In this document: piece by piece, positions 21,830-33,060 of the stretch
How positions within the stretch are numbered: position 1 is the stretch's first letter
How the letters are laid out: every line of letters starts with the position of its first letter
Assembly: GCA_949361645.1 (NCBI GenBank)
Contig: OX442427.1
Span: 5,940,757-6,004,756 of the forward strand
From: Spongilla lacustris
Taxonomy: Eukaryota > Porifera > Demospongiae > Spongillida > Spongillidae
Reading direction: 5' to 3'
DNA length: 64,000 nt
Notes under the pieces: generated by a model
Seen by the model: the letters and a program-made list of their open reading frames with translations, nothing else
Told to the model about the DNA's origin: nothing
The model's database searches: none
Position numbers and translations under genes: made by a program

Positions 21830-22700
21830 TCCTCCCCTCCCTCTCCTCTTTCCTTCTCTCTATCCCCTTCCCTCTCTTCCCTTCCCTCTCCTCTTCCCTT
21901 CCCTCTCCTCCTTCCCTCCCTCACCTCTTCCCTTCCCTCTCCTCCCTCCCTCTACTCCCCTCCCTCTCCTCCCCTCCCTCTCCTCCCTCCCTCTCTCTCC
22001 TCCCCTCCCTCTCCTCCCCTCCCTCTCCTCCCTCCTCCCCTACGTCCTCCCTCTCCTCCTCCCTCCCTCTCCTCCTCCCTCCCTCTCCTCCCTCCCTCTC
22101 CTCCTCCCTCCCTCTCCTCCTCCCTCCCTCTCCTCCTCCCTCCCTCTCCTCCTCCCTCCCTCTCCTCCTCCCTCCCTCTCCTCCTCCCTCCCTCTCCTCC
22201 TCCTCCCTCTCCTCCTCCCTCCCTCTCCTCCTCCCTCCCTCTCCTCCTCCCTCCCTCTCCTCCTCCCTCCCTCTCCTCCCTCCCTCTCCTCCTCCCTCCC
22301 TCTCTCCTCCCTCCCTCTCCTCCTCCCTCCCTCTCCTCCTCCCTCCCTCTCCTCCTCCCTCCCTCTCCTCCTCCCTCCCTCTCCTCCTCCCTCCTCTCCT
22401 CCTCCCTCCCTCTCCTCCTCCCTCCCTCTCCTCCTCCTCCCTCTCCTCCTCCCTCCTCTCCTCCTCCCTCCCTCTCCTCCTCCCTCCCTCTCCTCCTCCC
22501 TCCCTCTCCTCCTCCCTCCCTCTCCTCCTCCTCCCTCTCCTCCTCCCTCCCTCTCCTCCTCCCTCCCTCTCCTCCTCCCTCCCTCTCCTCCTCCCTCCCT
22601 CTCCTCCTCCCTCCCCTCTCCTCCTCCCTCCCTCTCCTCCTCCTCCCTCTCCTCCTCCCTCCCTCTCCTCCTCCCTCCCTCTCCTCCTCCCTCCTCTCCT
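21830..22700. repeat. Pyrimidine-rich array (TCCTCCCTCCC units)
   Basis: About 870 bp composed almost entirely of CTCCTCCCTCC variants running directly into an assembly gap. The plus strand is nearly purine-free. Leu/Pro/Ser-rich frames through it are artefacts. Confidence 0.95.
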
Positions 22701-22900
22701 NNNNNNNNNNNNNNNNNNNNNNNNNNNNNNNNNNNNNNNNNNNNNNNNNNNNNNNNNNNNNNNNNNNNNNNNNNNNNNNNNNNNNNNNNNNNNNNNNNNN
22801 NNNNNNNNNNNNNNNNNNNNNNNNNNNNNNNNNNNNNNNNNNNNNNNNNNNNNNNNNNNNNNNNNNNNNNNNNNNNNNNNNNNNNNNNNNNNNNNNNNNN
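22701..22900. other. Assembly gap (200 N)
   Basis: Exactly 200 undetermined bases. The real length of the array is unknown because the gap sits at its edge. Confidence 1.
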
Positions 22901-23500
22901 GCCGTGACCCTGCACAAAGACCTTAGCCTAAGGTTCCCGCATATATATATACGGGATGCGATGGATTAGTATTGTGGTGTACGCAAAAGCAGAGATAATA
23001 TACATGTATTAGGCCTATCTCTGGCAAAAGTCGGAGATAATATCTCTCTAATTTTTTGTAGGCCTACTTGACACATGGTGTGTTTCATTTTGTACTCATA
23101 CATAACTGACGAACTTAACACCAAAATGGTAGCCACTTGGAAGGGCTTTAAGATGATACCTTGGGGCATGGCTATTATATATGACACGCCTAAACACGTT
23201 TTGCACACTCCACCTTTTTTTTTTACACCAGTGCAACCACGCTGCTCACTGCTCGCATGCGCGCCCTGCCTCACCTGGAGCGTGACACACCACGCACTGC
23301 ATCGTTGCTTTTGCTGCAAGCCAAGCTATTATATGTGCGATGAAAATGATATACCACGTGATCAATTAGCAAATAATTTTTGTACACCATATCGATGATT
23401 TGAAAAATAAATACGTAAATACATGTTAGTATAGTTGACAAAAAACGTACATGTACAGAGGCAATTACAATACAGAACAATGAATTCAAACATACCCACC

Positions 23501-23508
<8 letters not shown>
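22901..23508. other. Intergenic, nothing recognised
   Basis: AT-rich and unique; no exon recognised. Possible 3' flank of FIBP. Confidence 0.3.

Positions 23509-23574
<66 letters not shown>
23509..23574. repeat. (CA)n microsatellite
   Basis: About 33 CA units just beyond the FIBP stop codon, likely in or near its 3' untranslated region. Confidence 0.95.
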
Positions 23575-23575
<1 letters not shown>

Positions 23576-23596
23576 TCATGTATATACATAAATAGC

Positions 23597-24721
23597 TTAA
23601 TCATGGTAAATTCTGAGTACACATTCCCTCAGTGTGCCCATAAACCTGAGGTACGTGGTGCTCCATGGCTTGTCATCAGCACACGGCCGGCCAGTCTGCT
23701 TTGAGTGGACATTCTGACACTCCTCAAATGTGTCCATAATGCTGGTGAGGAAAAAATCCATCTCTTCTCTCCCCCACTCGAACTGTTTGCAAGGTTCCAC
23801 CAGCTTCTCAATGAGGTCAATAAAGAAGTCCTTCCTCTCTTTCGTCTGGATCAGAGACGCACCTAGAGTCGTTATCGTCTTTGAGAGGGCTTTGAAGTTG
23901 GAGTCCACAGAGGCAACCATGGCCAAATGCTTCCTCCTGAGGTTGTTTAGGACCAGCTTCTGCTGCCTGTCGATCCATCCTCGATCTATCAAATTCAGTT
24001 TCAGGTCCCGCAGCTCCTGGAAGAAGTCCCTGTCCAATTCGAGGTCGTCGTCAACAGCCCTCGAGCCCTCCGAACCGGCCGTCCACCGGTCTATCATGAG
24101 GTTGGCACAGAACGTGAAGTCTTGCATACTCAAGTGCGACAGTTTCTTCTTGCTTGTCTCGAAGCGGTTGGAGCTGATGAAAACGACCGAGGCGTAGCTT
24201 TTGGCGAGGGTGTCTGAGAGAAGGAACCGCTTTTTAACGTTCTGTACGAGAGATCCTTCGTAATCGTCCACTACTCGCAAAACACGTTTTATGTTGTCAA
24301 ACTGGCGCCGACAGCTCTTCAGAGACACACCAGTTTTCTCGCTAATATCGTCCAGTTCTCTTCGATTTTTGGAGCTAAGCTTCTTTCCTAGAAATTCTCT
24401 GACTACTTTCTCGTCGAATTCATAGTATCTCTCAATAAGAGCGCGCTTTGTTTTTAGCGGTAACTGGAATAGCCTTTGGCTGATCAACGTTGGTGGTAGC
24501 TGTAAACATGACTCCAGGATTTGGAAAACTCTGTATTGCCCTTGTATCTCGCTCATGAGGAGACTGTGAAAGTCGAGAAAGTCCTTCGAAACGGGTGGCT
24601 CATTTGACTTGGTCAGCCTGCACGCCTCTTCAACGTTGTGACCTTTCAACCATAGGGTGAATACTTCAGAATCCACTTCGGCTGGTTCACTGATAAAAAC
24701 CTCTAACTGTGGGGTTGTCAT
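23597..24721 (-). CDS. FIBP: FIBP homologue (FGF1 intracellular-binding protein), intronless
   Basis: A complete 374-codon frame starts at ATG 24721-24719. It matches vertebrate FIBP (about 360 residues) over the whole length: FTLWLKGHNVEEA near the start, ALIERYYEFDEKVVREFLGK (about 94-113), TGVSLKSCRRQFDNIKRV (about 129-146), NRFETSKKKL (about 185-194) and the C-terminal YLRFMGTLRECVLRIYHD. FIBP binds internalised FGF1 in mammals; in an early animal the partner may differ. There are no recognised domains outside the family and no signal peptide. The absence of introns contrasts with ACOX3 and MEIOB nearby. Confidence 0.94.
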   Translation of the reverse strand: MTTPQLEVFISEPAEVDSEVFTLWLKGHNVEEACRLTKSNEPPVSKDFLDFHSLLMSEIQGQYRVFQILESCLQLPPTLISQRLFQLPLKTKRALIERYYEFDEKVVREFLGKKLSSKNRRELDDISEKTGVSLKSCRRQFDNIKRVLRVVDDYEGSLVQNVKKRFLLSDTLAKSYASVVFISSNRFETSKKKLSHLSMQDFTFCANLMIDRWTAGSEGSRAVDDDLELDRDFFQELRDLKLNLIDRGWIDRQQKLVLNNLRRKHLAMVASVDSNFKALSKTITTLGASLIQTKERKDFFIDLIEKLVEPCKQFEWGREEMDFFLTSIMDTFEECQNVHSKQTGRPCADDKPWSTTYLRFMGTLRECVLRIYHD

Positions 24722-24864
24722 GATCGAGCGTGCTCTTGTTAGAAAATTATATTGATTATTACATCACCGCACGAAACTGCAAATTATGTAGGTGACTCCG
24801 AGGTGACTCTCATCTTTGCAAAAATCATCTTTCAGTACTACTACCGGTGTAGGAGCGATATGAA

Positions 24865-24899
<35 letters not shown>

Positions 24900-25135
24900 T
24901 ACAGAGTCCTGTGACAGTGTTATTACAATTTGCACAGCCCGATATAAAATGGACTTGGGACAAAGTATTTGGTTTGCGAGACTACAAGAAAGTCTGGAAG
25001 CAAGTAAATATTACCCATGTATATCTATTACTAAGCAATTATGCTATGATTTGGGACTCAAAAACTGCAAAGCGGCTGGGGCTCCGCCCCAGACCCCGAT
25101 GGATGAGCTCACAGCGCTCCCTTCACCCCTTTGCT

Positions 25136-25168
<33 letters not shown>

Positions 25169-25498
25169 GGCGTGTCCCTTCCCTCCTTTTAACTTATGTT
25201 GGCCCCCCCTACAATAAAATCCTGGCTCTGTCAGTGCTCAAACCGTGAACGGTTCTTTTCAAAACTCAGCCCTTGAACTGGACCATGCAGAAGAATACTT
25301 TGTTGGTGTTTCATCAGTCTATACATGTACTTCTTTTCTACGTTTCATATCCATACATCATACTACTTGAAGACAATTCAAAGTCCAATCTAAAATACTT
25401 CTGGTCTATATATGAAGCAAAAATAACCAAACTAGCACATGCAGGCATCAGCAATAATTATACACACAGGTGGAAAATAAAAACAGGGTCCATTTCTA
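24722..25498. repeat. Spacer with facing C34 and G32 homopolymers
   Basis: C run at 24866-24899 and G run at 25136-25167, separated by about 235 bp, so the two can pair. Next to the G run is a GGCTGGGGCTCCGCCCCAGA hairpin motif. The rest shows no gene. The arrangement suggests a degraded inverted-repeat element, but no clear terminal repeats or target duplication were found. Confidence 0.6.
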
Positions 25499-28400
25499 TC
25501 ACTGTAATGCAGGGTCCATTTCTATCACTGTAATGTAGATTGCAATTGGGAGTTCAGTTATTCTTTCATCTGCCACGCTCATGCTGATTAATTGTCCTAC
25601 TCCATAGCCTGCTGTCATACCCACTGCAGTACCAAGAATCATTCCAACAACTGCTCCAAGTATAGGGACAGGAATTGCCACTTGTCCTGCCACTGCTCCT
25701 CCCACTCCTCCTACAACAGATCCGACTGCCCTGGATCCATGGTTTATTAGTTCTCGCTTGTACTCTGCTTCTGATTTTTTTTTTAACTTCTTTTTTCTTG
25801 TTAGTTTGTACACAGCTCGAGTGAATATAGCTCCTTCACAAAGTGCACTTACTATAAATGCCACTCCTCCAGCAGCTGCCAGACCAACAGCTGTACTATT
25901 CAAAACAGCCCGTGCTCCTAATTGAAATACTCCAGTAGTAGCACTTTCAGCAATGTCTTTTGCTCCCAGTGAACCAATTCCACGTACTATTTCAGTTATT
26001 CCAAGCCTTATGACTGTGCTTCCACTGCCAGATGTAGCTATATTTCCAAAAATAGTGGCAAGTGTAGTGGCTGATTCCCTGGATGTGATTAAAAACTGTC
26101 TAAACTTTTCATCAACTTGCACACTGATTGGAAATCCAGACATTGCATATGTCACAAGATGCTCGCAATTGTTCTTCAATAGATGGTACCTATCCTGCAA
26201 AGAAAAAGTGCAGTGAAGTACCATGCAGCATATATCACAGACTGCACCACTAAATTAGATGCATCATGCAGTTCAATCTGTAATAACAAAAGATCAATCT
26301 ATAATAAAGACAAGTGATAAGCACATACTATTTTATGGTGGAAGCTTCTTTTAAAATGTAATTTTATTGCTTTGGGACTGTAACGTCCCCTTCTAAATGC
26401 CGGGAATACTTTTGAAAAGCAATTTCAGGTTATTAAAAAAAAATCAAAACCAGTTTTTGCAAGCTAGGAAGATTGAATAACTGTCAGCTGAATACATAGG
26501 TTTTTTCAGGTTTTCCATTGATATCTGAGATTCGCTTCGAGTATATCGTAAAATGCCAAACACATTTAATGTACTATAAACCTTCTCTCCCTATACAGTG
26601 ATTAGTGTCCAGGCATTTTTGATGTGTTAAAGGCTGGCACCAAGGGTTTTAATTTATACATGTAAGCACAGTACATGGCCCCTTTCCTTCATGAATGCCA
26701 AAATGTTTCAAATACCGATACATACACATTAGTGGGCTCTTTCATGGTCATCCGACAAATAAATATACATGTATATCTCCCTTAACTTACTGCTTGGTGC
26801 AATTATTGCAGACTAGATATAGTCTACACATAACAGTTATGACATTGGTCCCAGACTCATGCAGCTGCACTTCACTGGTTAAAAAAATGAATCTATCAAT
26901 TCAAAAATCGAGACTGCAGTGGCAAATATTCATTAACCGTAAATGTAAAAATGGAAACTGGTTTTTCAAATTAAAAAAATCCACAAATATTAATACATTT
27001 GAGCAAATAGGTTTAGAACAGACCCTATTATTGTACTGAAGTAGTCTAATATCCCAACTGATACGTTTATTACAACCAGTATAAAAATGGTACTAGTCAT
27101 AATATTAACTTTAAATTTGTACTGACCTCAACAGCATTCATAACTTCCTGCAGTCTTGTACATCCTGTTACTGTTGGCGTGTGCTCAGGGTATATTACTC
27201 TAAACACTTTTCCGTCTTCAAAGTATTTCACTGCATCTTTCATCGCCATTAAATCTTCTTCCCTAGCAGAATCATTACGCCCTTTCCTATATCGATGTAT
27301 CACTGAACATGTGCTTCCGTCTACTTTAGATACAAACATGTGGTGCTGGGCACCAGGCACAAATAGTCCTACTGATGCAGCAGGCCATTCAATATGATCA
27401 CCAACTCGTAGATCAGTAACAGAATTCACCCTTTCACGATACAAAATCATTCTGTCATCAATAAGTGGATCAATTTCTATTTTTGATTTATCAAGTGTCT
27501 TTGTACAAATAATTGGTGCTTTAGACCTTTGCTGGATGTCACTGCTTCAGCAGCCAATGCAAGTGACTGCTCAACCTTAATGCAGACAGACTTGTTGTAA
27601 TTGAGCCTATAATAATTGAAATTATCATTCCATGTCATCTCTCCTGCAGTAACATTTGAAGACCATAGCTCGTAGATGTGACAGGTTGATGGTGATGAAA
27701 CACTTTGTACTAAGCAATGATGCCACCACTTTCCTTCTTTATATGCAAGATAATCACCAGGATTTAGTTGAGTAAATGAATATATTTCACTCTTTGATGT
27801 TGGGAGGCTGTAGTTAAACAACACATCAACAAACACACCATCCTCTGATCCTGTCTTAGCTCTGCAAACAAACTTCATGCGACCTTCTGGATGATAATTT
27901 CTACCTGAAATAAACATTCTTGCTCTCTGAATAGATTTTTCAGCAGGGAAGCATTCAGGGTAAATAACTTTGTAAACATCTTGATGTCTGATATCAACAT
28001 AATGTCTCACTTCTATCACTTTTGTTTGCAGTTGATATATTATTGACAGCTGTGTACCATTCTTTTCAGTAACAAGGTAATGAAACCAATATAAGCTTGT
28101 AGGTTCAAATAGATGGTCACCAACGTTGATCTCATCCATTGAAACAACCCTCTCATACCTAAATGGGCACTTGTCAACAATAACTTGGTTACGAGGAAGT
28201 TGTGACAAACATTGGGGTTTTCCAACTTTTGCCCATGTCAGTAGCTTGCATTGCACTTCTGGGTTGCTGAGATCACAAAAGTATTGTCTTCCTTTATCAC
28301 AAAGAACTCTTCTCGCAACAGTTTCTCCTGGTAGTGAGCATTTGTAATTAATTCGGTACACATCACTATAATCTGAAATGCAAATTCTTTGGGTTAACTC

Positions 28401-30542
28401 ATTTGCGGATGGAGTGACAATCAGGCTATGGTTATCTTCAACATAACACACAATAACATGGCAGTCTTGCTCTGAGTCCTTCCTTAGAACCAGATGATCA
28501 CCCTCTTCTATGCATATGTCTGATGTTACCTTTGTGCATGAGATTATACCTTCATTTTGAAAGCCATCATCAGTAAAACTCACGTCTATTAGACTATTAT
28601 ATGAGAAGGACATCTGTTTTCCAGTCTTCAGAAAAGTAGCAAATTCATCATCGCCTTTCCATAAACTGGATGCTATTCTTGCATCACGTATCACATCACT
28701 TGGATTTCTGAGTGTGCACATCACTTCATCATATGAAATAATGCTAACTCCTTTCATGTCAAGACTTTGTTTTTTGACACGTTTGTCCTTCATGGAATAA
28801 GTGTATGCCATAAATCTGCCATTCATGTCATCAATGGATTCTACGATCCAATTTTGACCATCCTTAAACACATGGTCTCCAATTTTAAGTTCAGTAATAG
28901 TTTCTAAGCTCTTTTTGAATAGGGCTGGTGTAGCACTATACATGCTTTCATTTTCCTCTGATACAAACATGCTGTTGTCTTGTCTATGTTCCATATTTTG
29001 CAGAACTGTGTATAAACTATTTTCCCTTTCTGAAATGCACCAAGTGGCAAAATGGTGACTATTATTCAGCAAAGGATGGTAACGTCTCTCGCCCGTGACT
29101 AATCGTTGTGTAGCTCGTTTGACCACCTCCTCTGGGGAATACTTGCCAATAGTGTAGTGGACACGATACAATTGGTCTTGAGATGAAGTCAAGGTAGCTT
29201 TTACTACGCCTTCTTCAACATTTTTGATAACCTTAATGATGCCAGCATTTTTATCAACAACCACAGCACTGTGGTACATGCGGCGATATGGAGCATCTTG
29301 TACTAAATGGAGCACATGATCTCCAATGGACAGGTCATCAAGGGACACAAGCTTAGCTAGCGGCAAAGGATGTGCAGTTAGAGAATTATCACGGCTGAAG
29401 TTATCTAATGGCCCGGAAAGGGCAGAAACACAAAGATGAAGAGTTATATTATTTTAGATTATTTATTTCTGACCTGTTTGAGTGTCAATACTGATTCCCA
29501 TCATATATGGACCTGTTTTAAGATATTCAATGACAAAGGTCACACTATAACACAATAACCTGACATCCTGCCCACCATAACCATATCCACAACTGCAATC
29601 ACATTCTATTGCATCCATTAAATAAATGATTATAGCTTGAACTATGACAACTGCACACATATGTATACTCATGTGTCTAAACAGTTGTAATTGACATGTA
29701 TACCCCACCCCCTCCCCCAGAATTTCATGACCCCAAAGTAAAATACACTTAAACATGCATGGTGAAAATTATACATGTATATAGAAAATGCCCGTTTACT
29801 AACTAACCTTCTGAGTCTGAGCCTTTTCCAAACTGCTCCTGAAAAGTTTGGATATACAATCATTGATGCACACATAACAACTAAACTGTTAAAAAACAAG
29901 GTGGAGACATGGTCTCATGCATCGATGAAACATGGACAAAGGTGCTTAGTGAAGGAACTATAAAACATTGTTATACCCTTAATGCGGTACCCTGCAAGGT
30001 GTGTGGAAAAGACCGCCTGCAAAGAGTATGTTTTGAACTAAGTGTCAAATTGTCCTACAATTAGACAGCCAACTTCCATGCCAGTATTATGTACAAAAGA
30101 TAGGGTATTTACCGGTGTATGTAGTAACAGGTCAATGTCATCCAGAGCTTGTTCATCTTCAGGCTCAGTGCGTTGTCCTAAATAATTTGTATTGTCAGAA
30201 TTAGTCAACACACTGATATAATTTAGTACGCAAGATCAGTAAAGTAATTTTTCTTTTTAAGATCAGGTAAAGCGTCTGGGTGCATGTTACAATGCAGATC
30301 TACAATGAAAGTAACACAATGTTCTAACATGCCTTCTTGGAATTTAGTGTATGAACTGAAAGATGCCAGCCGGAGTGTACATCAGGATAATTGCACACAC
30401 TCTACACTATTGTGAAAATTACATCTGAGTGTAGTTAAAACTTTTTTTTAGTGCATGCATAAAAACAGGCCGTATAGAGATGAAAATTCATGTGTACAGT
30501 GCTATGTGTACATATACCTCCTGAATGTTCTCCAACTTGCTC
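25499..30542 (-). CDS. Multi-repeat LRAT-domain protein (partial gene model)
   Basis: Exons read on the minus strand: 30542-30518, 30177-30113, 29838-29808, 29404-27127 and 26194-25499, with GT-AG borders and compatible phases. Earlier 5' exons were not found. An acidic linker (EPEDEQALDDIDLLLHTP) leads into six LRAT-like repeats of about 100-130 residues, each opening with a GDH/GDY motif (SIGDHVLHL, KIGDHVFKD, EEGDHLVLR, NVGDHLFEP, NPGDYLAYK, RVGDHIEWP). Only the sixth keeps the paired His (QHHMFV) and the catalytic NNCEH motif (Cys codon 26167-26165). Repeat 1 has NNSHHF there, without the Cys. A glycine-rich hydrophobic tail (VGGVGGAVAGQVAIPVP) suggests membrane association. LRAT-family enzymes move acyl chains from phospholipids through a Cys thioester. 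One base appears missing near 27527-27530, where the frame shifts. Confidence 0.82.
29474..29512 (-). CDS. Possible 39-nt cassette exon of the LRAT-repeat gene
   Basis: AACAG precedes it and GTCAGA follows. The 39 nt would add PYMMGISIDTQT in frame between the exons at 29838-29808 and 29404-27127. Its length is a multiple of three, so it could be included or skipped without changing the frame. Supported only by splice-site context. Confidence 0.35.
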
Positions 30543-31326
30543 CTGAAAGAAGATAAGAGATACAACTTTCAATGGCACATCAGACAAGATAATAAAAATT
30601 GAAATGGTGATTTAGAATTATATGCACCTGTTGAATAAAAAGTAAGAATACAAGGAATTATGGTCATAATTGTATATAATTATATTTATAAATATTACAA
30701 ACCTAGCAAATCTACATCAGTGCCTCATGTTGCTAAATGTAGGTCTGCAATATTTATGAATTTATGAATGTACAATTTCCGCAATGCCTTAGGTGCATAC
30801 AAACCCTGCATCCTAGGTTGCAACGCATATCAAGTTATTCGTGTTAATTGGACCACATCATCAAGTGTTTACAGCAGCTGGAAAACCTTTCTAGGTGTAT
30901 CTGGACACTGTCCTCTCTGGTGCCAACCCCAAAAGCTATGTGCAAATTAGCTGCAAACGTTTTGCACTCAAAACTGCCAGCTGCATACTTTGCACTGTCT
31001 TAGTCATTTTTTATATGATCTGCAGTGTATTGTGAATTGTTGGATGGTAATCCAATTTATAATTCTGTGCATGGACTGTAAATTACGAACATATATTTAC
31101 GCGCCTACATCAGTGTAGTTTTGGAGTGTTCACCGCAGCTCAGTTTTGAGCAACAAAATCACGTTGGATAGTGGACTTATACCTTCCAATAGAAGATATG
31201 TAATTGACGACACGCGCGCGTCTTACATCATGTGTATTATTTGCGGACTTCACCCCACATGATATATATTTATAGCATTTATAGCAACATACACGGTGAC
31301 GTAAGCTACGTAGGTAAACAATATTG
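30543..31326. other. Upstream region of the LRAT-repeat gene
   Basis: AT-rich. The first exon and promoter of the LRAT gene should lie here or further up, but no exon with a start codon and a matching phase was identified. Confidence 0.3.
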
Positions 31327-31908
31327 CATATCTACGGTGGCCCGGTAGGTCGCGGCTGTCATGACGTGCACATACGCGATTTGCGGACGTGCACATATGC
31401 ACATCTGTGATTTGCGGACTTGCACATACTCGATTTGCGGACGTGCACACATGCACATCTGGGATTTGCGGACTTGCACATACGCGATTTGCGGACGTGC
31501 ACACATGCACATCTGGGATTTGCGCGGACTTGCACATACGCAATTTGCGGACGTGCACATATGCATATGCGGACTTGCAAATACGTGATTTGCGGAAGTG
31601 CAATTGTTTCCACGTGGTTGCCACGTGGTTACAACGTGTTTGCCACGTGGTTGCCACGTGGCAACCACGTGGAAACAATTGCACTTCCGCAAATCGCGTA
31701 TTTGCAAGTCCGCAAATCGCGTATGTGCAAGTCCGCAAATCCCAGATGTGCATGTGTGCAAGTCCGCAAATCGAGTATGTGCAAGTCCGCAAATCCCAGA
31801 TGTGCATATGTGCACGTCCGCAAATCGAGTATGTGCAAGTCCGCAAATCCCAGAATCGCGTATGTGCACGTCATGACAGCCGCGACCTACCGGGCCACCG
31901 TACATATC
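31327..31908. mobile_element. 570-bp foldback element with repetitive arms
   Basis: Target duplication CATATC at 31327-31332 and 31903-31908 encloses an almost perfect palindrome, 31333-31902. The arms start TACGGTGGCCCGGTAGG and end as its exact complement. Each arm holds alternating units of about 23 and 31 bp around GATTTGCGGAC and TGCACATA. The centre (31600-31682) is TTTCCACGTGG-type repeats with five CACGTG sites. There is no coding capacity. A transcript would fold into one long hairpin. Confidence 0.88.
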
Positions 31909-32108
31909 CTTTATTCAGTTCTGGGAGTTCACAGTGTGCATGTATCGCGTAGTGTTCCGTATACTCGCTGCGCATACTGATCTGATGGCGTATGGTTTTG
32001 GACTATGCGGCACAGAAAGAAAAAAATTTAGAGCATGTGTTCCATAGATGCGTAAAATTCGCATACAACCGTGGCTCAAGGTTTGGATGAATGTGTCATC
32101 GCTACGGC

Positions 32109-32378
32109 CATGCCAGTAGCGGATCCAGCATGGACGGTTGGGGGGGGCTGAAAAGGGGAGGGGCTGACTGTAGGCGGAGCCGTCCCGGGGAGGGTGCGGG
32201 AGGGGGGCACCCCTCCCGCCCAGCTAGGGGGTATGGGGGAGTGCTGTGTTATTTCTACACTGAATTACTAGTATTATCGCCTAAAACACCCATGCAAGTA
32301 TGCTATGAATTTTTAATTAGGGGGGGGGGGGGGGGCTATAGCCCCCCCTAGCCCCCCCCTGGATCCGCTACTGCATGC
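32109..32378. mobile_element. 260-bp MITE with 15-bp terminal inverted repeats
   Basis: The termini CAGTAGCGGATCCAG (32114-32128) and CTGGATCCGCTACTG (32359-32373) are exact complements, flanked by the direct repeat CATGC (32109-32113, 32374-32378). The interior is G-rich on the left, has a G run at 32322-32334, and then facing C runs. No coding sequence. The superfamily is unassigned. Confidence 0.88.
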
Positions 32379-32456
32379 ACTCTGGCCCTGGCCTTTTGGG
32401 ACCCACAATAGCTCCGCTCTAGCGGTCTTCGTGGCACTTATTAGTTAGAGTATGCC

Positions 32457-33060
32457 CCAGACCTGATTCCCACAGCTGCGGATGGATTACATCACGGCTA
32501 CGTGGAAAGAGGGTCTGGGATCCGATCTTGGTACACAAAAGTCGTTCTAGTGAGCCTTTTAGGCGCACAGAATGCAGCACCGTGACGTCACAAAATGAAT
32601 GCAATTTGTTAATAAGTCACATGGTTAACTAATTGGTAGGGCGGTACTGTCTCGCTTTCTTTAAAACAAAAGTTCTGAAACGGACGACATGAGGATGACC
32701 TGGCTGAAGAGTGGGTAAAAAGGCGGAGCATCGCTGCCATACTATCAAAAAGCAAAAAAGCCACAAACTCAACGTGGCAATGAGATGGAGAAGCAACAGC
32801 CAGTAGCACAGCAGAAGCGTAACGACTTTCCTTTTTAAAGTTAACATGGGTCGCGCGCGCTTCAACAAACAGTTCGTAGCTTTTTGAAAGTATGCATGCG
32901 GCGTAGCTCCGCCTTTTTACCCACTCTTCAGGTCCCTTTGTTTCATATGACTTATTAACAAATTGCACTCGTATTGTGACGTCACGGGTGCTCGGGCAAC
33001 TTGTCTTTCCACGTAGCGGTAATGTAATATCCATCCGCAGCTGTGGGAATCAGGCCGAGA
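32457..33060. mobile_element. Inverted-repeat element, about 0.6 kb, diverged arms
   Basis: The left arm (32457 to about 32740) and right arm (about 32885 to 33060) are diverged reverse complements. Shared words in order are CCTGATTCCCACAGCTGCGG, GCTACGTGGAAAG, GTGACGTCAC, GCAATTTGTTAATAAGTCA and GAGTGGGTAAAAAGGCGGAG. No clear target duplication and no coding sequence. Confidence 0.8.

Noticed and set aside
21492..22969. Leu/Pro/Ser-rich frames running through the N gap
   Set aside because: Low-complexity pyrimidine array plus undetermined bases.
24752..25248. 146-residue frame with poly-Pro and poly-Gly
   Set aside because: Created by the C34 and G32 homopolymers; no splice or family support.
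30700..30725. Extra upstream exon of the LRAT gene
   Set aside because: A donor is present but the phase would not join the 25-nt exon at 30542-30518 without a stop.
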